Shown here: in pieces, positions 1-6,500 of the stretch
Numbering within the stretch: the stretch's first letter is position 1
Layout of the letters: the number at the start of each line of letters is the position of its first letter
NCBI GenBank assembly: GCA_964636665.1
Contig: CAZWVT010000028.1
Coordinates: 1-23,501, forward strand
From: JAAYLC01 sp964636665
Lineage (GTDB): Bacteria; Bacteroidota; Bacteroidia; Flavobacteriales; Flavobacteriaceae
Reading direction: 5' to 3'
Length of the DNA: 23,501 nt
Position numbers and translations under genes: made by a program
The notes under the pieces: generated by a model
Database searches by the model: none
Told to the model about the DNA's origin: nothing
The model's input: the letters and a program-made list of their open reading frames with translations, nothing else

Positions 1-185
1 ACAACACCTACAATTAAAAAAGCAAATCATCAAAAAACAAAATAGAATACGAAGAAATTGTTGAGATTTTAAACGGAGTTGGGGAAACCAAGATTTTTGA
101 GCAACCACACCAATATTTTAATGCCGGAAAAACCGAATTTAACGACCATAAAGAATTTTTATTCCTAACTAAAAAATATGAATAG
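1..185 (+). pseudogene. C-terminal piece of an upstream gene, reading frame broken
   Basis: The frame ending at TAG 183-185 reads cleanly back to about position 42 (ending ...EFLFLTKKYE) but has no ATG and meets a stop at 15-17. The frame open from base 1 (TTPTIKKANHQKTK) stops at TAG 43-45. A -1 shift in the A-run at 39-42, or one missing A there, joins the two as ...NHQKTK-IEYEEIVEILNG... . The tail (EEIVEIL, then GETKIFEQP, then YFNAGKTEFNDHKEFLF) looks to me like the C-terminal end of an adenine methyltransferase, which would suit a type IIS system needing a second modification enzyme, but this is pattern memory only. The last 8 bases overlap the next gene's start, so they are probably co-transcribed. 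It could equally be a true frameshift mutation, a sequencing error in the homopolymer, or an unrelated gene. Confidence 0.4.
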
Positions 186-1149
186 ACAAAAAAAAACATA
201 TCGTTCGCCATTATTTTATGTTGGGGATAAATACAAACTGTACCCCAAAATCAGTAAATACTTCCCCAAAACGGTAAACCGCTTTATTGAGCCATTTACG
301 GGTGGTGGTTCGGTTTTTTTAAACATAAACGCCAACGAATATTTATTGAACGACATTGATTCCAATGTTATTGATATTCACAACTTTTTGATTGAACGAG
401 CTGAAAACCCAAAAGCATTTTTTGATGACGTTTTTGAAGTAATTGAAAAATACGGTTTATCCCATTCATACATCAAAGATGTTGTTCCACAGAGATTAAA
501 AGACAAATGGGTAAAAACGTATTACGCAAAATTCAACAAGCAAGGTTTTAATCAACTGAAAACCGACTACAATTCGAGCAATGAAAAAAGTGTTTTGCAC
601 CTTTATTTGTTGTTGATTTACGGTTTTAATCGTATGCTTCGCTTTAATTCAAAAGGCGAATACAATTTACCTGTCGGCAATGTTGATTTCAACCAAAATA
701 CGCTTGTAGCACTTCAAGATTATTTTCGATTGACGCAGCAAAAAAGCATTACATTTCACAATTTAGACTTTGAAACGTTTTTTGAAACTATTGAATTTGA
801 GGAAGACGATTTTGTTTATCTCGACCCACCCTATCTCATCACTTTCAGCGAATACAACAAACTTTGGAACGAAGAAACTGAAGGACGACTTTTGGATTAT
901 CTCGAAATTTTAGAAGAAAGAAATATTAACTTCGCCATTTCTAATGTAACTCATTACAAAGGAAAAATAAACGAGCAATTTTTGGAGTGGAGCAGACAAC
1001 ACAATTCCTTTGATATAAAAAGTAATTACATTAGCTACCACGATAACACAAACAAAAAGTTTAAAGAGGTTTTAATCACAAATTTTGAACCTCAAAGAAC
1101 CGAACCCCAACAAAAACTGATTTTTAACGAACTTGAACCCATAGAATAA
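178..1149 (+). CDS. D12-class (Dam-like) DNA N6-adenine methyltransferase
   Basis: This 323-residue protein should transfer methyl from S-adenosylmethionine to adenine N6 in DNA and protect the host from the nuclease encoded next door. Seen directly: an N-terminal GDKYKL block (residues 16-21) followed by the cofactor-binding FIEPFTGGGSV (36-46, motif I), a long middle part that would hold the target-recognition region, and the catalytic DPPY (216-219, motif IV). That motif order is the alpha group to which Dam and DpnM belong. The length is somewhat above the 270-285 typical of Dam. Dam relatives methylate GATC, and AlwI-type enzymes cut GGATC, so methylation of the inner GATC is a sensible guess for specificity but is not shown by sequence. 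The ATG at 178 overlaps the end of the upstream frame; the stop is 2 bases before the endonuclease ATG. Confidence 0.92.
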   Translation: MNRQKKTYRSPLFYVGDKYKLYPKISKYFPKTVNRFIEPFTGGGSVFLNINANEYLLNDIDSNVIDIHNFLIERAENPKAFFDDVFEVIEKYGLSHSYIKDVVPQRLKDKWVKTYYAKFNKQGFNQLKTDYNSSNEKSVLHLYLLLIYGFNRMLRFNSKGEYNLPVGNVDFNQNTLVALQDYFRLTQQKSITFHNLDFETFFETIEFEEDDFVYLDPPYLITFSEYNKLWNEETEGRLLDYLEILEERNINFAISNVTHYKGKINEQFLEWSRQHNSFDIKSNYISYHDNTNKKFKEVLITNFEPQRTEPQQKLIFNELEPIE

Positions 1150-1151
1150 AA

Positions 1152-2732
1152 ATGGCGAGAAAACCAATAAAAAGAAAACCAACCTATAAACAAATGGCTT
1201 TTGAAACAGCCGTTAGAAATCCTGAACGTTATATTGATATTTTAAGTGCGGTCTCAGAATTTGAAGGAGTAATCTTGAATGATGAAAATTTATTGCAAAT
1301 CGTTTCAAAACTCTATGTTGATGGCATTGTTTCAAGTAAGGAAATAGCGGTTTCTGAAACCACTACCATTGATGATATAAAAAAGGAAGTAAAAGAAGTA
1401 AACAGCACCCGAAGAGCCGATGGTGGATTTCCTGCGGGTTACGCTTCAAGGTTTTGGACTTATATGCGAACGCCTTCGGAATTAGGATTTGTGTATGCTC
1501 AATACAACCAACCGTTTAAACTGTCGGAAATTTGTAAAAAACTGATTTCGGGCGAAATTGACGAACAAGAAGCGTTTTCAATTCAAGCAATAAAATACAA
1601 TAGAAACAGCCCTTACAGAAATGTAAGTAATGATTTTAACTTCTTTACATTCATAATCAAGGTGTTATTAGAATTGCGTAAAGAGGGAAAATCGTTAAGC
1701 TATGAACAATTTATTATTGCAATGTTCAGCCAAAACGGTAATGTAAACGAGTTTATTAACTTACTAAAAGACAATACATTTAAAGATTTTGATGAAGCAT
1801 ATAACTTTGTGAAAAAGGAATATAAAGTCAATACAAAATTCAAAACCATAACCCAAGATTACCCTGATGTAGTCCGTAGAGTTTTCATTATTTCGGGTTT
1901 CACTACAATTCGGTTTATTGGCAAAAAGCTTATTCAAATCAACGAAAGTAAACTCAAATACATTCAAGAGTTACTGAAATTTGACTTCAAATTAACGGAA
2001 GAAGAAAAAACTAATCCTTTGAGTTATTTCAACAGATTAGACAGCCAAAATGATGAGTTATTAAGTCTTGTTCAAGGAACAAGAAAAGAAGATGTAATTG
2101 ATGGCGAGAAATATGTAAACAAGATTTTCAACATAATTGACGACTACAAAATTGACGAAGAAATCATCTTAGAAAGCATTGACAAAATCGGTACAAAACG
2201 AACTGTAATTGATGAATTTAAGGAAATACCCGAACCTCTAAAATTAGAGTTCTTTATCTCGATTTTGATTGTCTTGAAATATGGAAAACAATACGCCATT
2301 CGTCCAAATTATAAAGCCGACCATATAGGAAAACCATATTCACACGCACCCGGAAATAAGGGCGATATTGAAATATTTTCAAAAGACATTTATTGGCTGA
2401 TTGAAGTTACTTTAATTCGCAACAAAACCCAACAGCTTAACCACGAAACAGCCAATGTAATACGACATTTGTATTCAAACGAAGAATTTAGCGACCGATT
2501 GATTAAGTATTTGTCATTTGTTGCCCCGGTCATTCACCAAGACGTAAGAGAGTTTTTTGATTATTCAATCGTAAGAAGTCGCTCAAACGAGTACGAAGTA
2601 AACATAAAATCCTATGATTTACAGGATTTTGTTGAAGTTACACAGGCTTCTGAAAACTTTGATGATATGAGAAATTACACAAATGGAGTTGTTGAAGAAT
2701 TTAGAAATAATTTGAGTAAAAAAATATACTAA
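1152..2732 (+). CDS. AlwI-family type IIS restriction endonuclease
   Basis: This 526-residue protein looks like an AlwI-family restriction enzyme; AlwI recognises the asymmetric site GGATC and cuts outside it. The recognisable part is the C-terminal PD-(D/E)xK-type core: an HAPGNKGDIEIF block with D405, then LIEVTL with E418 thirteen residues later, then QQLNHET and VIRHL (to residue 440). This reproduces the family pattern of an Asp, a Glu-Val-Thr-Leu strand, a Gln/Glu helix and an Arg-His-Leu. The N-terminal half (including RRADGGFPAGYASRFWTYM, 87-105) presumably recognises DNA. A methyltransferase directly upstream supports the call. The exact recognition site is inferred from family name only. 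The ATG is 2 bases after the methyltransferase stop, giving coupled translation; no frame damage is visible, so the enzyme should be intact. Confidence 0.85.
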   Translation: MARKPIKRKPTYKQMAFETAVRNPERYIDILSAVSEFEGVILNDENLLQIVSKLYVDGIVSSKEIAVSETTTIDDIKKEVKEVNSTRRADGGFPAGYASRFWTYMRTPSELGFVYAQYNQPFKLSEICKKLISGEIDEQEAFSIQAIKYNRNSPYRNVSNDFNFFTFIIKVLLELRKEGKSLSYEQFIIAMFSQNGNVNEFINLLKDNTFKDFDEAYNFVKKEYKVNTKFKTITQDYPDVVRRVFIISGFTTIRFIGKKLIQINESKLKYIQELLKFDFKLTEEEKTNPLSYFNRLDSQNDELLSLVQGTRKEDVIDGEKYVNKIFNIIDDYKIDEEIILESIDKIGTKRTVIDEFKEIPEPLKLEFFISILIVLKYGKQYAIRPNYKADHIGKPYSHAPGNKGDIEIFSKDIYWLIEVTLIRNKTQQLNHETANVIRHLYSNEEFSDRLIKYLSFVAPVIHQDVREFFDYSIVRSRSNEYEVNIKSYDLQDFVEVTQASENFDDMRNYTNGVVEEFRNNLSKKIY

Positions 2733-2735
2733 GCT

Positions 2736-3731
2736 ATGAACCTAAACAACATAATCGTCCATAAATTGGACAAAGAGGCACAAGGAAGAGCAATCCTCGA
2801 ATTACGAGACAATGTACTTCCTATTGGAGACAAAGAATCGGAATTTATTACAAACTTGAAACGAGCTTACTATCGTAAATCAAATCCTAATTACGGAGTA
2901 TTCAACTCAAATACTACCACATATCCGTATCAAACAATGTTGAAATCCTATGCTGACGGGGGTTTATCATTCTTGGAGTTTACTCAAAATGCTATGAATC
3001 ACTTGTTCGGTATAATTAACAATGTTTCACAAGCAACAGGCGGTTATGTTGTTTTTGCTCATTATACACTTCAAAATGAAGATTTCGCCATAACTGTAAT
3101 GCTTAATAATAAAAAACAATACAATATCAATGATAGACTGAGTATAGAAGAAATTTTCAGTTTAGATATTGATAAATTAGATGTGGCAAATTTTGTAAAT
3201 CTGTCAAGGTGGAATGGCTCGGAAGAAACATATCTTTCGTTTGCGAGAGGGAGAAAAGAAGTCTCTAATTATTTTAAAACTTTTATTGGTTGTACAGACC
3301 AAACATCGGCTAAACAATCTTCTCAACAGCTAAAATCAGCTTTCTTAGACTATCTTGACACCTTACAAATTGATAACGAGACAAAAGAAAATTTACGTAA
3401 TGATGTTTTCAACTATTGTATAGCACAGGCGAAACGAAAAGAGGATATTTCATTAAGCCATATATCAAGTATTATTGATAACGAACAACCCGAGTTGTTT
3501 CAAGAATTTGCATCAGCTGAACAATATAGAGTGAGTGCGAATATTAAGGGACACGTACAAACATTGAAAAGCCTAAAATTCTACACCTACAAAAGCAAGA
3601 AACTTTCCATTTCGTTTGATAGTGGTTTGGTAAATGAAAGTATATTTTACAACGAAAATGAAAACGAACTTAGAATCACTAACATTCCAGATGATTTAAG
3701 AAGACAATTGATAAATTCTGAAACGGAATAA
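2736..3731 (+). CDS. yejK: YejK/NdpA (NA37) nucleoid-associated protein
   Basis: The 331-residue product lines up along its length with the 37-kDa nucleoid-associated protein YejK/NdpA of E. coli (335 residues). Blocks I can match are the N-terminal IVHKLDKEAQGRAILELRDN, the FLEFTQNAMNHLF and GGYVVFAHY blocks, LSFARGRKEVSNYFKTFIG followed by an AK-rich turn, and the C-terminal KLSISFDSGLVNESIFY plus LRITNIPDDLRRQL, equivalent to YejK's INFD, RIFWD and LRDQL blocks. The family binds the nucleoid and, in E. coli, interacts with topoisomerase IV and gyrase. Here it lies 3 bases after a restriction enzyme and 6 bases before a membrane protein, not in a housekeeping context. That suggests a role in the defence operon, for example sensing or blocking invading DNA; this role is inference. 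Confidence 0.88.
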   Translation: MNLNNIIVHKLDKEAQGRAILELRDNVLPIGDKESEFITNLKRAYYRKSNPNYGVFNSNTTTYPYQTMLKSYADGGLSFLEFTQNAMNHLFGIINNVSQATGGYVVFAHYTLQNEDFAITVMLNNKKQYNINDRLSIEEIFSLDIDKLDVANFVNLSRWNGSEETYLSFARGRKEVSNYFKTFIGCTDQTSAKQSSQQLKSAFLDYLDTLQIDNETKENLRNDVFNYCIAQAKRKEDISLSHISSIIDNEQPELFQEFASAEQYRVSANIKGHVQTLKSLKFYTYKSKKLSISFDSGLVNESIFYNENENELRITNIPDDLRRQLINSETE

Positions 3732-3737
3732 TAATTT

Positions 3738-4928
3738 ATGCTATCTGAATTTATCCAAATAAGAAAAAAGTTAAACACTGTTTCAACAGCACCAAATGAA
3801 ATAGTCGGAACTTTTTTGCCTACTTTGGAAGAAGTTCAAACGTTGAAAGATTTATCTTCAAAAAATTGTATTGAAAATTTTGTTTTAAGTCAAGGAAGAA
3901 ACATTCCAATAGAGCAACTTACGGAAGGTCAGGAAGTTCAGGTAAAGTTGTATCCTTTACAACTCAACAATGAAAAGTATTTTGAAAATACTGATGAATT
4001 GCTAAAAGCGACAGGACAAAAATATCTTGACAATCGTTTTTATGTGTTTACCTTAGATTATGATTCAGCAAATTCTCAAAAACCTGAAATTATTGAGAAA
4101 TATGAACTTGCAACACAGCTAATTTCTTTTCTGACAAACATTTCCGACTACCAAAAGGAACGTGAACTTGTATTTTTTCAGGCGAAACAACTTGTTCTTA
4201 TTACAAACTACGAATTTTCAGATTTGGAAAACTTAAAAAGCGTTCCTGATTTAATCAATCACATTTCAAATTCAGCAGACAAAGAAGAAAGACGGATAAT
4301 TTTTACCAATGAAATGATTGCGACTTTGAGTACAATTCCCGAAACAAATAATCGGTTTAAACACCTTTTAAAAAACTTTGACGACCTTTTTCTAAACTAC
4401 AAAAGAAGTCATACTTTATACCTTGAAAAATACTCTTATCAGAAATTCAAGTCCGAAATTGACAAAGAAATTATTGAATACAGCAAAAAAATTCAATCTG
4501 TCATCAATGATGCACAAGGAAAATTAGTGGCTATTCCAGCTGCATTTTTACTGATTGTTGGACAATTCGACCTATCGGGCCAAAAATTGCATTTGAATGT
4601 TGCTTTGGTGCTAAGTTCCTTTGTCTTTAGCGTTCTGTTGGAAGTATTGTTACGCAATCAATTTTCAGCATTATCATTTGTAAAAGACGACATAGACAGA
4701 TTTAAAAATTCGGTTGATGATAAAAAAGTAAGCATTTTGGGTGCTGACTTTACAGCAACATTTGATAAAATTTTCAAGCTACACAAACGACAAAAATGTT
4801 ACTTAAATATTATTCGCTATTTAGTTTGGCTTACACCATTTTTTGCCATAGGACTTTTAATACTTTCTTTAATTGACAACTCTCTTATAGAATATTTTCA
4901 AAACTTGTTTGATAATCAAAACAATTAA
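3738..4928 (+). CDS. Unrecognised protein with soluble N-terminal region and three C-terminal membrane segments
   Basis: I do not recognise a family. The 396-residue protein has a mostly hydrophilic N-terminal region (1-about 235), then a charged helix (KSEIDKEIIEYSKKIQSVIN, 238-257) running straight into a first hydrophobic segment (about 263-277), a second (about 286-305), a charged stretch of about 50 residues including DDIDRFKNSVDDKK, and a third (about 359-379) with a short polar tail. There is no signal peptide, so the N-terminal region probably sits in the cytoplasm. It is the last gene of the operon, 6 bases after the YejK-like gene. A cytoplasmic sensing part plus a C-terminal membrane bundle recalls membrane-damaging effectors of anti-phage systems, but no catalytic motif is visible and the role is speculative. 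Confidence 0.7.
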   Translation: MLSEFIQIRKKLNTVSTAPNEIVGTFLPTLEEVQTLKDLSSKNCIENFVLSQGRNIPIEQLTEGQEVQVKLYPLQLNNEKYFENTDELLKATGQKYLDNRFYVFTLDYDSANSQKPEIIEKYELATQLISFLTNISDYQKERELVFFQAKQLVLITNYEFSDLENLKSVPDLINHISNSADKEERRIIFTNEMIATLSTIPETNNRFKHLLKNFDDLFLNYKRSHTLYLEKYSYQKFKSEIDKEIIEYSKKIQSVINDAQGKLVAIPAAFLLIVGQFDLSGQKLHLNVALVLSSFVFSVLLEVLLRNQFSALSFVKDDIDRFKNSVDDKKVSILGADFTATFDKIFKLHKRQKCYLNIIRYLVWLTPFFAIGLLILSLIDNSLIEYFQNLFDNQNN

Positions 4929-4937
4929 GCCAACGCT

Positions 4938-5005
4938 AAAGCCATACACATTGCCAAATCACACCACCCACCACACCACCAAAACTTGGCAAAGAGTATG
5001 GCTTT
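4938..5005. repeat. Long imperfect hairpin after the restriction operon
   Basis: Bases 4938-4957 pair with 4986-5005 at 18 of 20 positions; the two mismatches are A opposite A and A opposite A near the middle. The loop (4958-4985) is a C/A-rich low-complexity stretch made of CACC and CCACC units. It begins 10 bases after the last stop codon of the operon. The right arm is not followed by a T-run, so it is not a standard intrinsic terminator, although it could protect the 3' end of the mRNA. Together with the hairpin at 5051-5178 it makes up most of the 265-base gap between genes. Confidence 0.8.
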
Positions 5006-5050
5006 CCCCACCGCTGACGGACAAGCGAAACGGAAAAAAACAACGAAGGC

Positions 5051-5178
5051 ACAACACCGTGTATAAGCAATAGCGAGGAAAGTGCTAAAACCAAAGTAAC
5101 CGTTTTTTTGCTAACTTTGTGTTTAATCGAACAGTAAGTACGTATAATCCGCTACTGCTTATACACGCAAACCGTTGT
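5051..5178. repeat. attC-like two-box inverted repeat
   Basis: Bases 5059-5075 pair with 5150-5166 at 16 of 17 positions. Outside this stem, ACAAC (5051-5055) pairs with GTTGT (5174-5178) after unequal spacers of 3 and 7 bases. Two paired boxes with an asymmetric spacer, ending in AAC and GTT triplets and spanning about 128 bases, is the layout of integron attC sites. A degenerate copy of the left end (ACAACACGAGTATAAACGC) reappears at 5970 after the next gene. No integrase is in the window, and the outer boxes do not fit the RYYYAAC/GTTRRRY consensus exactly, so the attC comparison is structural only. Confidence 0.7.
5112..5119 (+). promoter_or_regulatory. Candidate -7 promoter element inside the attC-like repeat
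   Basis: TAACTTTG is a perfect match to the Bacteroidota -7 element TAnnTTTG and lies in the unpaired part of the repeat, about 75 bases upstream of the ATG at 5194. No convincing TTG -33 element is seen at the right distance. It would drive the cassette-like gene at 5194-5955. Confidence 0.35.
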
Positions 5179-5188
5179 AGCACATTAT
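5174..5188. repeat. Left copy of a perfect 15-base inverted repeat flanking the 5194-5955 gene
   Basis: GTTGTAGCACATTAT is the exact reverse complement of bases 5960-5974. It ends 5 bases before the start codon of the enclosed gene and overlaps the right end of the attC-like hairpin. Confidence 0.9.
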
Positions 5189-5193
5189 AAAAA

Positions 5194-5955
5194 ATGAATA
5201 CAGTCAGCAAAATAAATCTTACGAATTTAAAAAAATGTAATCAGGTATGGACTGACATGCCCGAAAACGAAAAAGGAAGATTGTGTCAAAAATGCCAAAA
5301 CACAATAATCGACTTTAGAGAAAAAAGTGACCGTGAGGTTGCGCACATTCATTTATTTACAGAAGGCAAAGTCTGTGGATTGTATAAAAATGAACAAATA
5401 CGAACTCCAAAGAAAAAAAGAACAACAAAACAATTTAACTTTTATAAAGGATTTTATATCGGACTTTTTAGTTTGTTGTCTTTTAAAAGTTTTGGATTTA
5501 ATGAAAAGGCAAATGTTATTCAGACTGAGCAAACAGACAAAAAATTTGATGATTTTAAAAATCAAAAGTCCATCAAAAGAAATCAACCGAGAAAACAAAT
5601 AGTTCAAGACAGTATTTATATAACAGGTACAATAACTGACACTGATAATTTACCATTACCAGGAACAAATGTTATTATAAAAGGAACTATAATTGGTGTA
5701 TCAACAGATTTTGATGGAAATTACAGACTGAATGTAACTGACCCTCTTAAATCAACAGGTAAAATTATTTTGAGTTATTCTTATGTTGGATATCAAACTG
5801 TAGAAAAGGAAATAAATTTAAATCTCTTGAATAAAAGAGAAAATAGAGAAATTAATATAAAATTCGAAGAAAATTCCGAAATAATAGCATTTTATGTTAC
5901 AAGAAAATTACCATTTCATAAGAGAATTTGGAGAGGGATTAAAAACATATTCTAG
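5194..5955 (+). CDS. Membrane protein with Cys-rich N-terminus and carboxypeptidase-regulatory-like (CarboxypepD_reg) domain
   Basis: This 253-residue protein has three parts. Residues 10-70 carry a conserved-looking Cys pattern (C15, CQKC at 31-34, CG at 61-62) around WTDMPENEKGRLC and a TIIDF strand; such Cys-rich N-termini occur on other Bacteroidota membrane proteins and may bind metal. Residues 86-101 are one hydrophobic segment after a basic stretch (KKKRTTK), so the Cys-rich part is probably cytoplasmic. Residues 142-215 (YITGTITDTDNLPLPGTNV... STDFDGNYRLNV... YVGYQTVEKEI) are a typical CarboxypepD_reg-like beta-sandwich, as found at the start of SusC/TonB-dependent receptors. Function is unknown. 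The gene stands alone, bracketed by a perfect inverted repeat and preceded by an attC-like hairpin, suggesting that it arrived as a cassette. Confidence 0.8.
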   Translation: MNTVSKINLTNLKKCNQVWTDMPENEKGRLCQKCQNTIIDFREKSDREVAHIHLFTEGKVCGLYKNEQIRTPKKKRTTKQFNFYKGFYIGLFSLLSFKSFGFNEKANVIQTEQTDKKFDDFKNQKSIKRNQPRKQIVQDSIYITGTITDTDNLPLPGTNVIIKGTIIGVSTDFDGNYRLNVTDPLKSTGKIILSYSYVGYQTVEKEINLNLLNKRENREINIKFEENSEIIAFYVTRKLPFHKRIWRGIKNIF

Positions 5956-5959
5956 AAAA

Positions 5960-5974
5960 ATAATGTGCTACAAC
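5960..5974. repeat. Right copy of the 15-base inverted repeat
   Basis: ATAATGTGCTACAAC, the reverse complement of 5174-5188, begins 4 bases after the stop codon. It continues into ACGAGTATAAACGCTATA, which resembles the left arm of the attC-like repeat (ACCGTGTATAAGCAATAG), as though a second site begins here. I could not find a matching right arm downstream. Confidence 0.85.
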
Positions 5975-6002
5975 ACGAGTATAAACGCTATAAATCTATA
6001 TT

Positions 6003-6179
6003 ATGAAAAAGAGAATTATCATCAATGTATTATTAGTCACAATAACTGCCATTTTATTCTTATCAGGATATTTTTTAAATAATGAGTTTACTCAAACATT
6101 ATATATAATAGGTGTGCCAACAGGGTTTTGGGCGCTGATGAGAATATTCAAAATGAAACAAATAGCCACAAAAGACTGA
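6003..6179 (+). CDS. Small (58-residue) two-segment membrane protein
   Basis: The ATG at 6003 opens a 58-codon frame ending TGA 6177-6179. The product starts MKKRIIINVLLVTITAILFL, a basic start followed by a hydrophobic segment (about 5-25), then a short polar loop NNEFTQ (27-32) and a second, weaker hydrophobic stretch (about 33-47, LYIIGVPTGFWALM) ending in basic residues. It is compact, has lysine-rich ends and a membrane-like composition, which supports a real gene, but there is no homology I recognise. It may be the next unit of the cassette-like region, since it begins about 30 bases after the partial attC-like arm. A leader peptide or chance ORF are alternatives. Confidence 0.5.
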   Translation: MKKRIIINVLLVTITAILFLSGYFLNNEFTQTLYIIGVPTGFWALMRIFKMKQIATKD

Positions 6180-6500
6180 TGAGGATTGATTTTACCTCCA
6201 TTATTTGATTTTGTGATAATGTCTTTTTAGATTATGGAAAAATTGGGACTTAAGACTTTTTTCCTTTTTTCTAACCACACGGTTTAAACTGTGAGTTTTT
6301 CAACTGAATAGCGTCACTTTGGTATGGATAACAAACACAAAATCGCTTCAACCAAACCCTTATTTCCTTTTAAAAATTCCCTATTTAAATTAGCATCAGT
6401 GAATTCCCTATCCATAAAAATGAATTCACTCAAAATTGAATCAATTTTCGAGTTGTATTTTGTAAATTCGTAGCCTGAATTATGAATCTTATACTTTTAA
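6180..6500. other. 321-base gap upstream of lpdA
   Basis: No gene seen. It contains a 16-base near-palindrome at 6278-6293 (CAC-GGTTTAAACT-GTG, one mismatched pair), a 9-base inverted repeat (AGTGAATTC 6398-6406 with GAATTCACT 6422-6430), and a perfect 17-base palindrome at 6432-6448. The junction between the accessory block and lpdA lies somewhere here. The lpdA promoter should be near 6440-6490, but no full TTG/TAnnTTTG pair is convincing. Confidence 0.7.
6432..6448. promoter_or_regulatory. Palindromic operator candidate upstream of lpdA
   Basis: AAAATTGA-A-TCAATTTT is a perfect inverted repeat with 8-base arms and a single central base, 53 bases before the lpdA start. The size and symmetry fit a dimeric helix-turn-helix regulator site. 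The regulator is unknown, and AT-rich DNA makes chance palindromes more likely. Confidence 0.35.

Noticed and set aside
14..211. Minus-strand ORF at the left end
   Set aside because: It overlaps the plus-strand coding frame and the methyltransferase start, and its Phe/Ser-rich composition is typical of an antisense shadow of AT-rich coding DNA.
4958..4985. C/A-rich repeated units that might suggest a CRISPR or microsatellite
   Set aside because: Units are only 4-5 bases, irregular, without spacers, and form the loop of a hairpin.
5894..6082. Plus-strand 62-residue ORF across the end of the cassette gene
   Set aside because: It runs in another frame through the C-terminus of the 5194-5955 gene and across the right inverted repeat; the 6003-6179 ORF is the better candidate there.
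6278..6293. Palindrome followed by T-rich bases, considered as a terminator for the 58-residue ORF
   Set aside because: The palindrome has no loop and one mismatched pair, and the T-run is short; an RNA hairpin would be weak.
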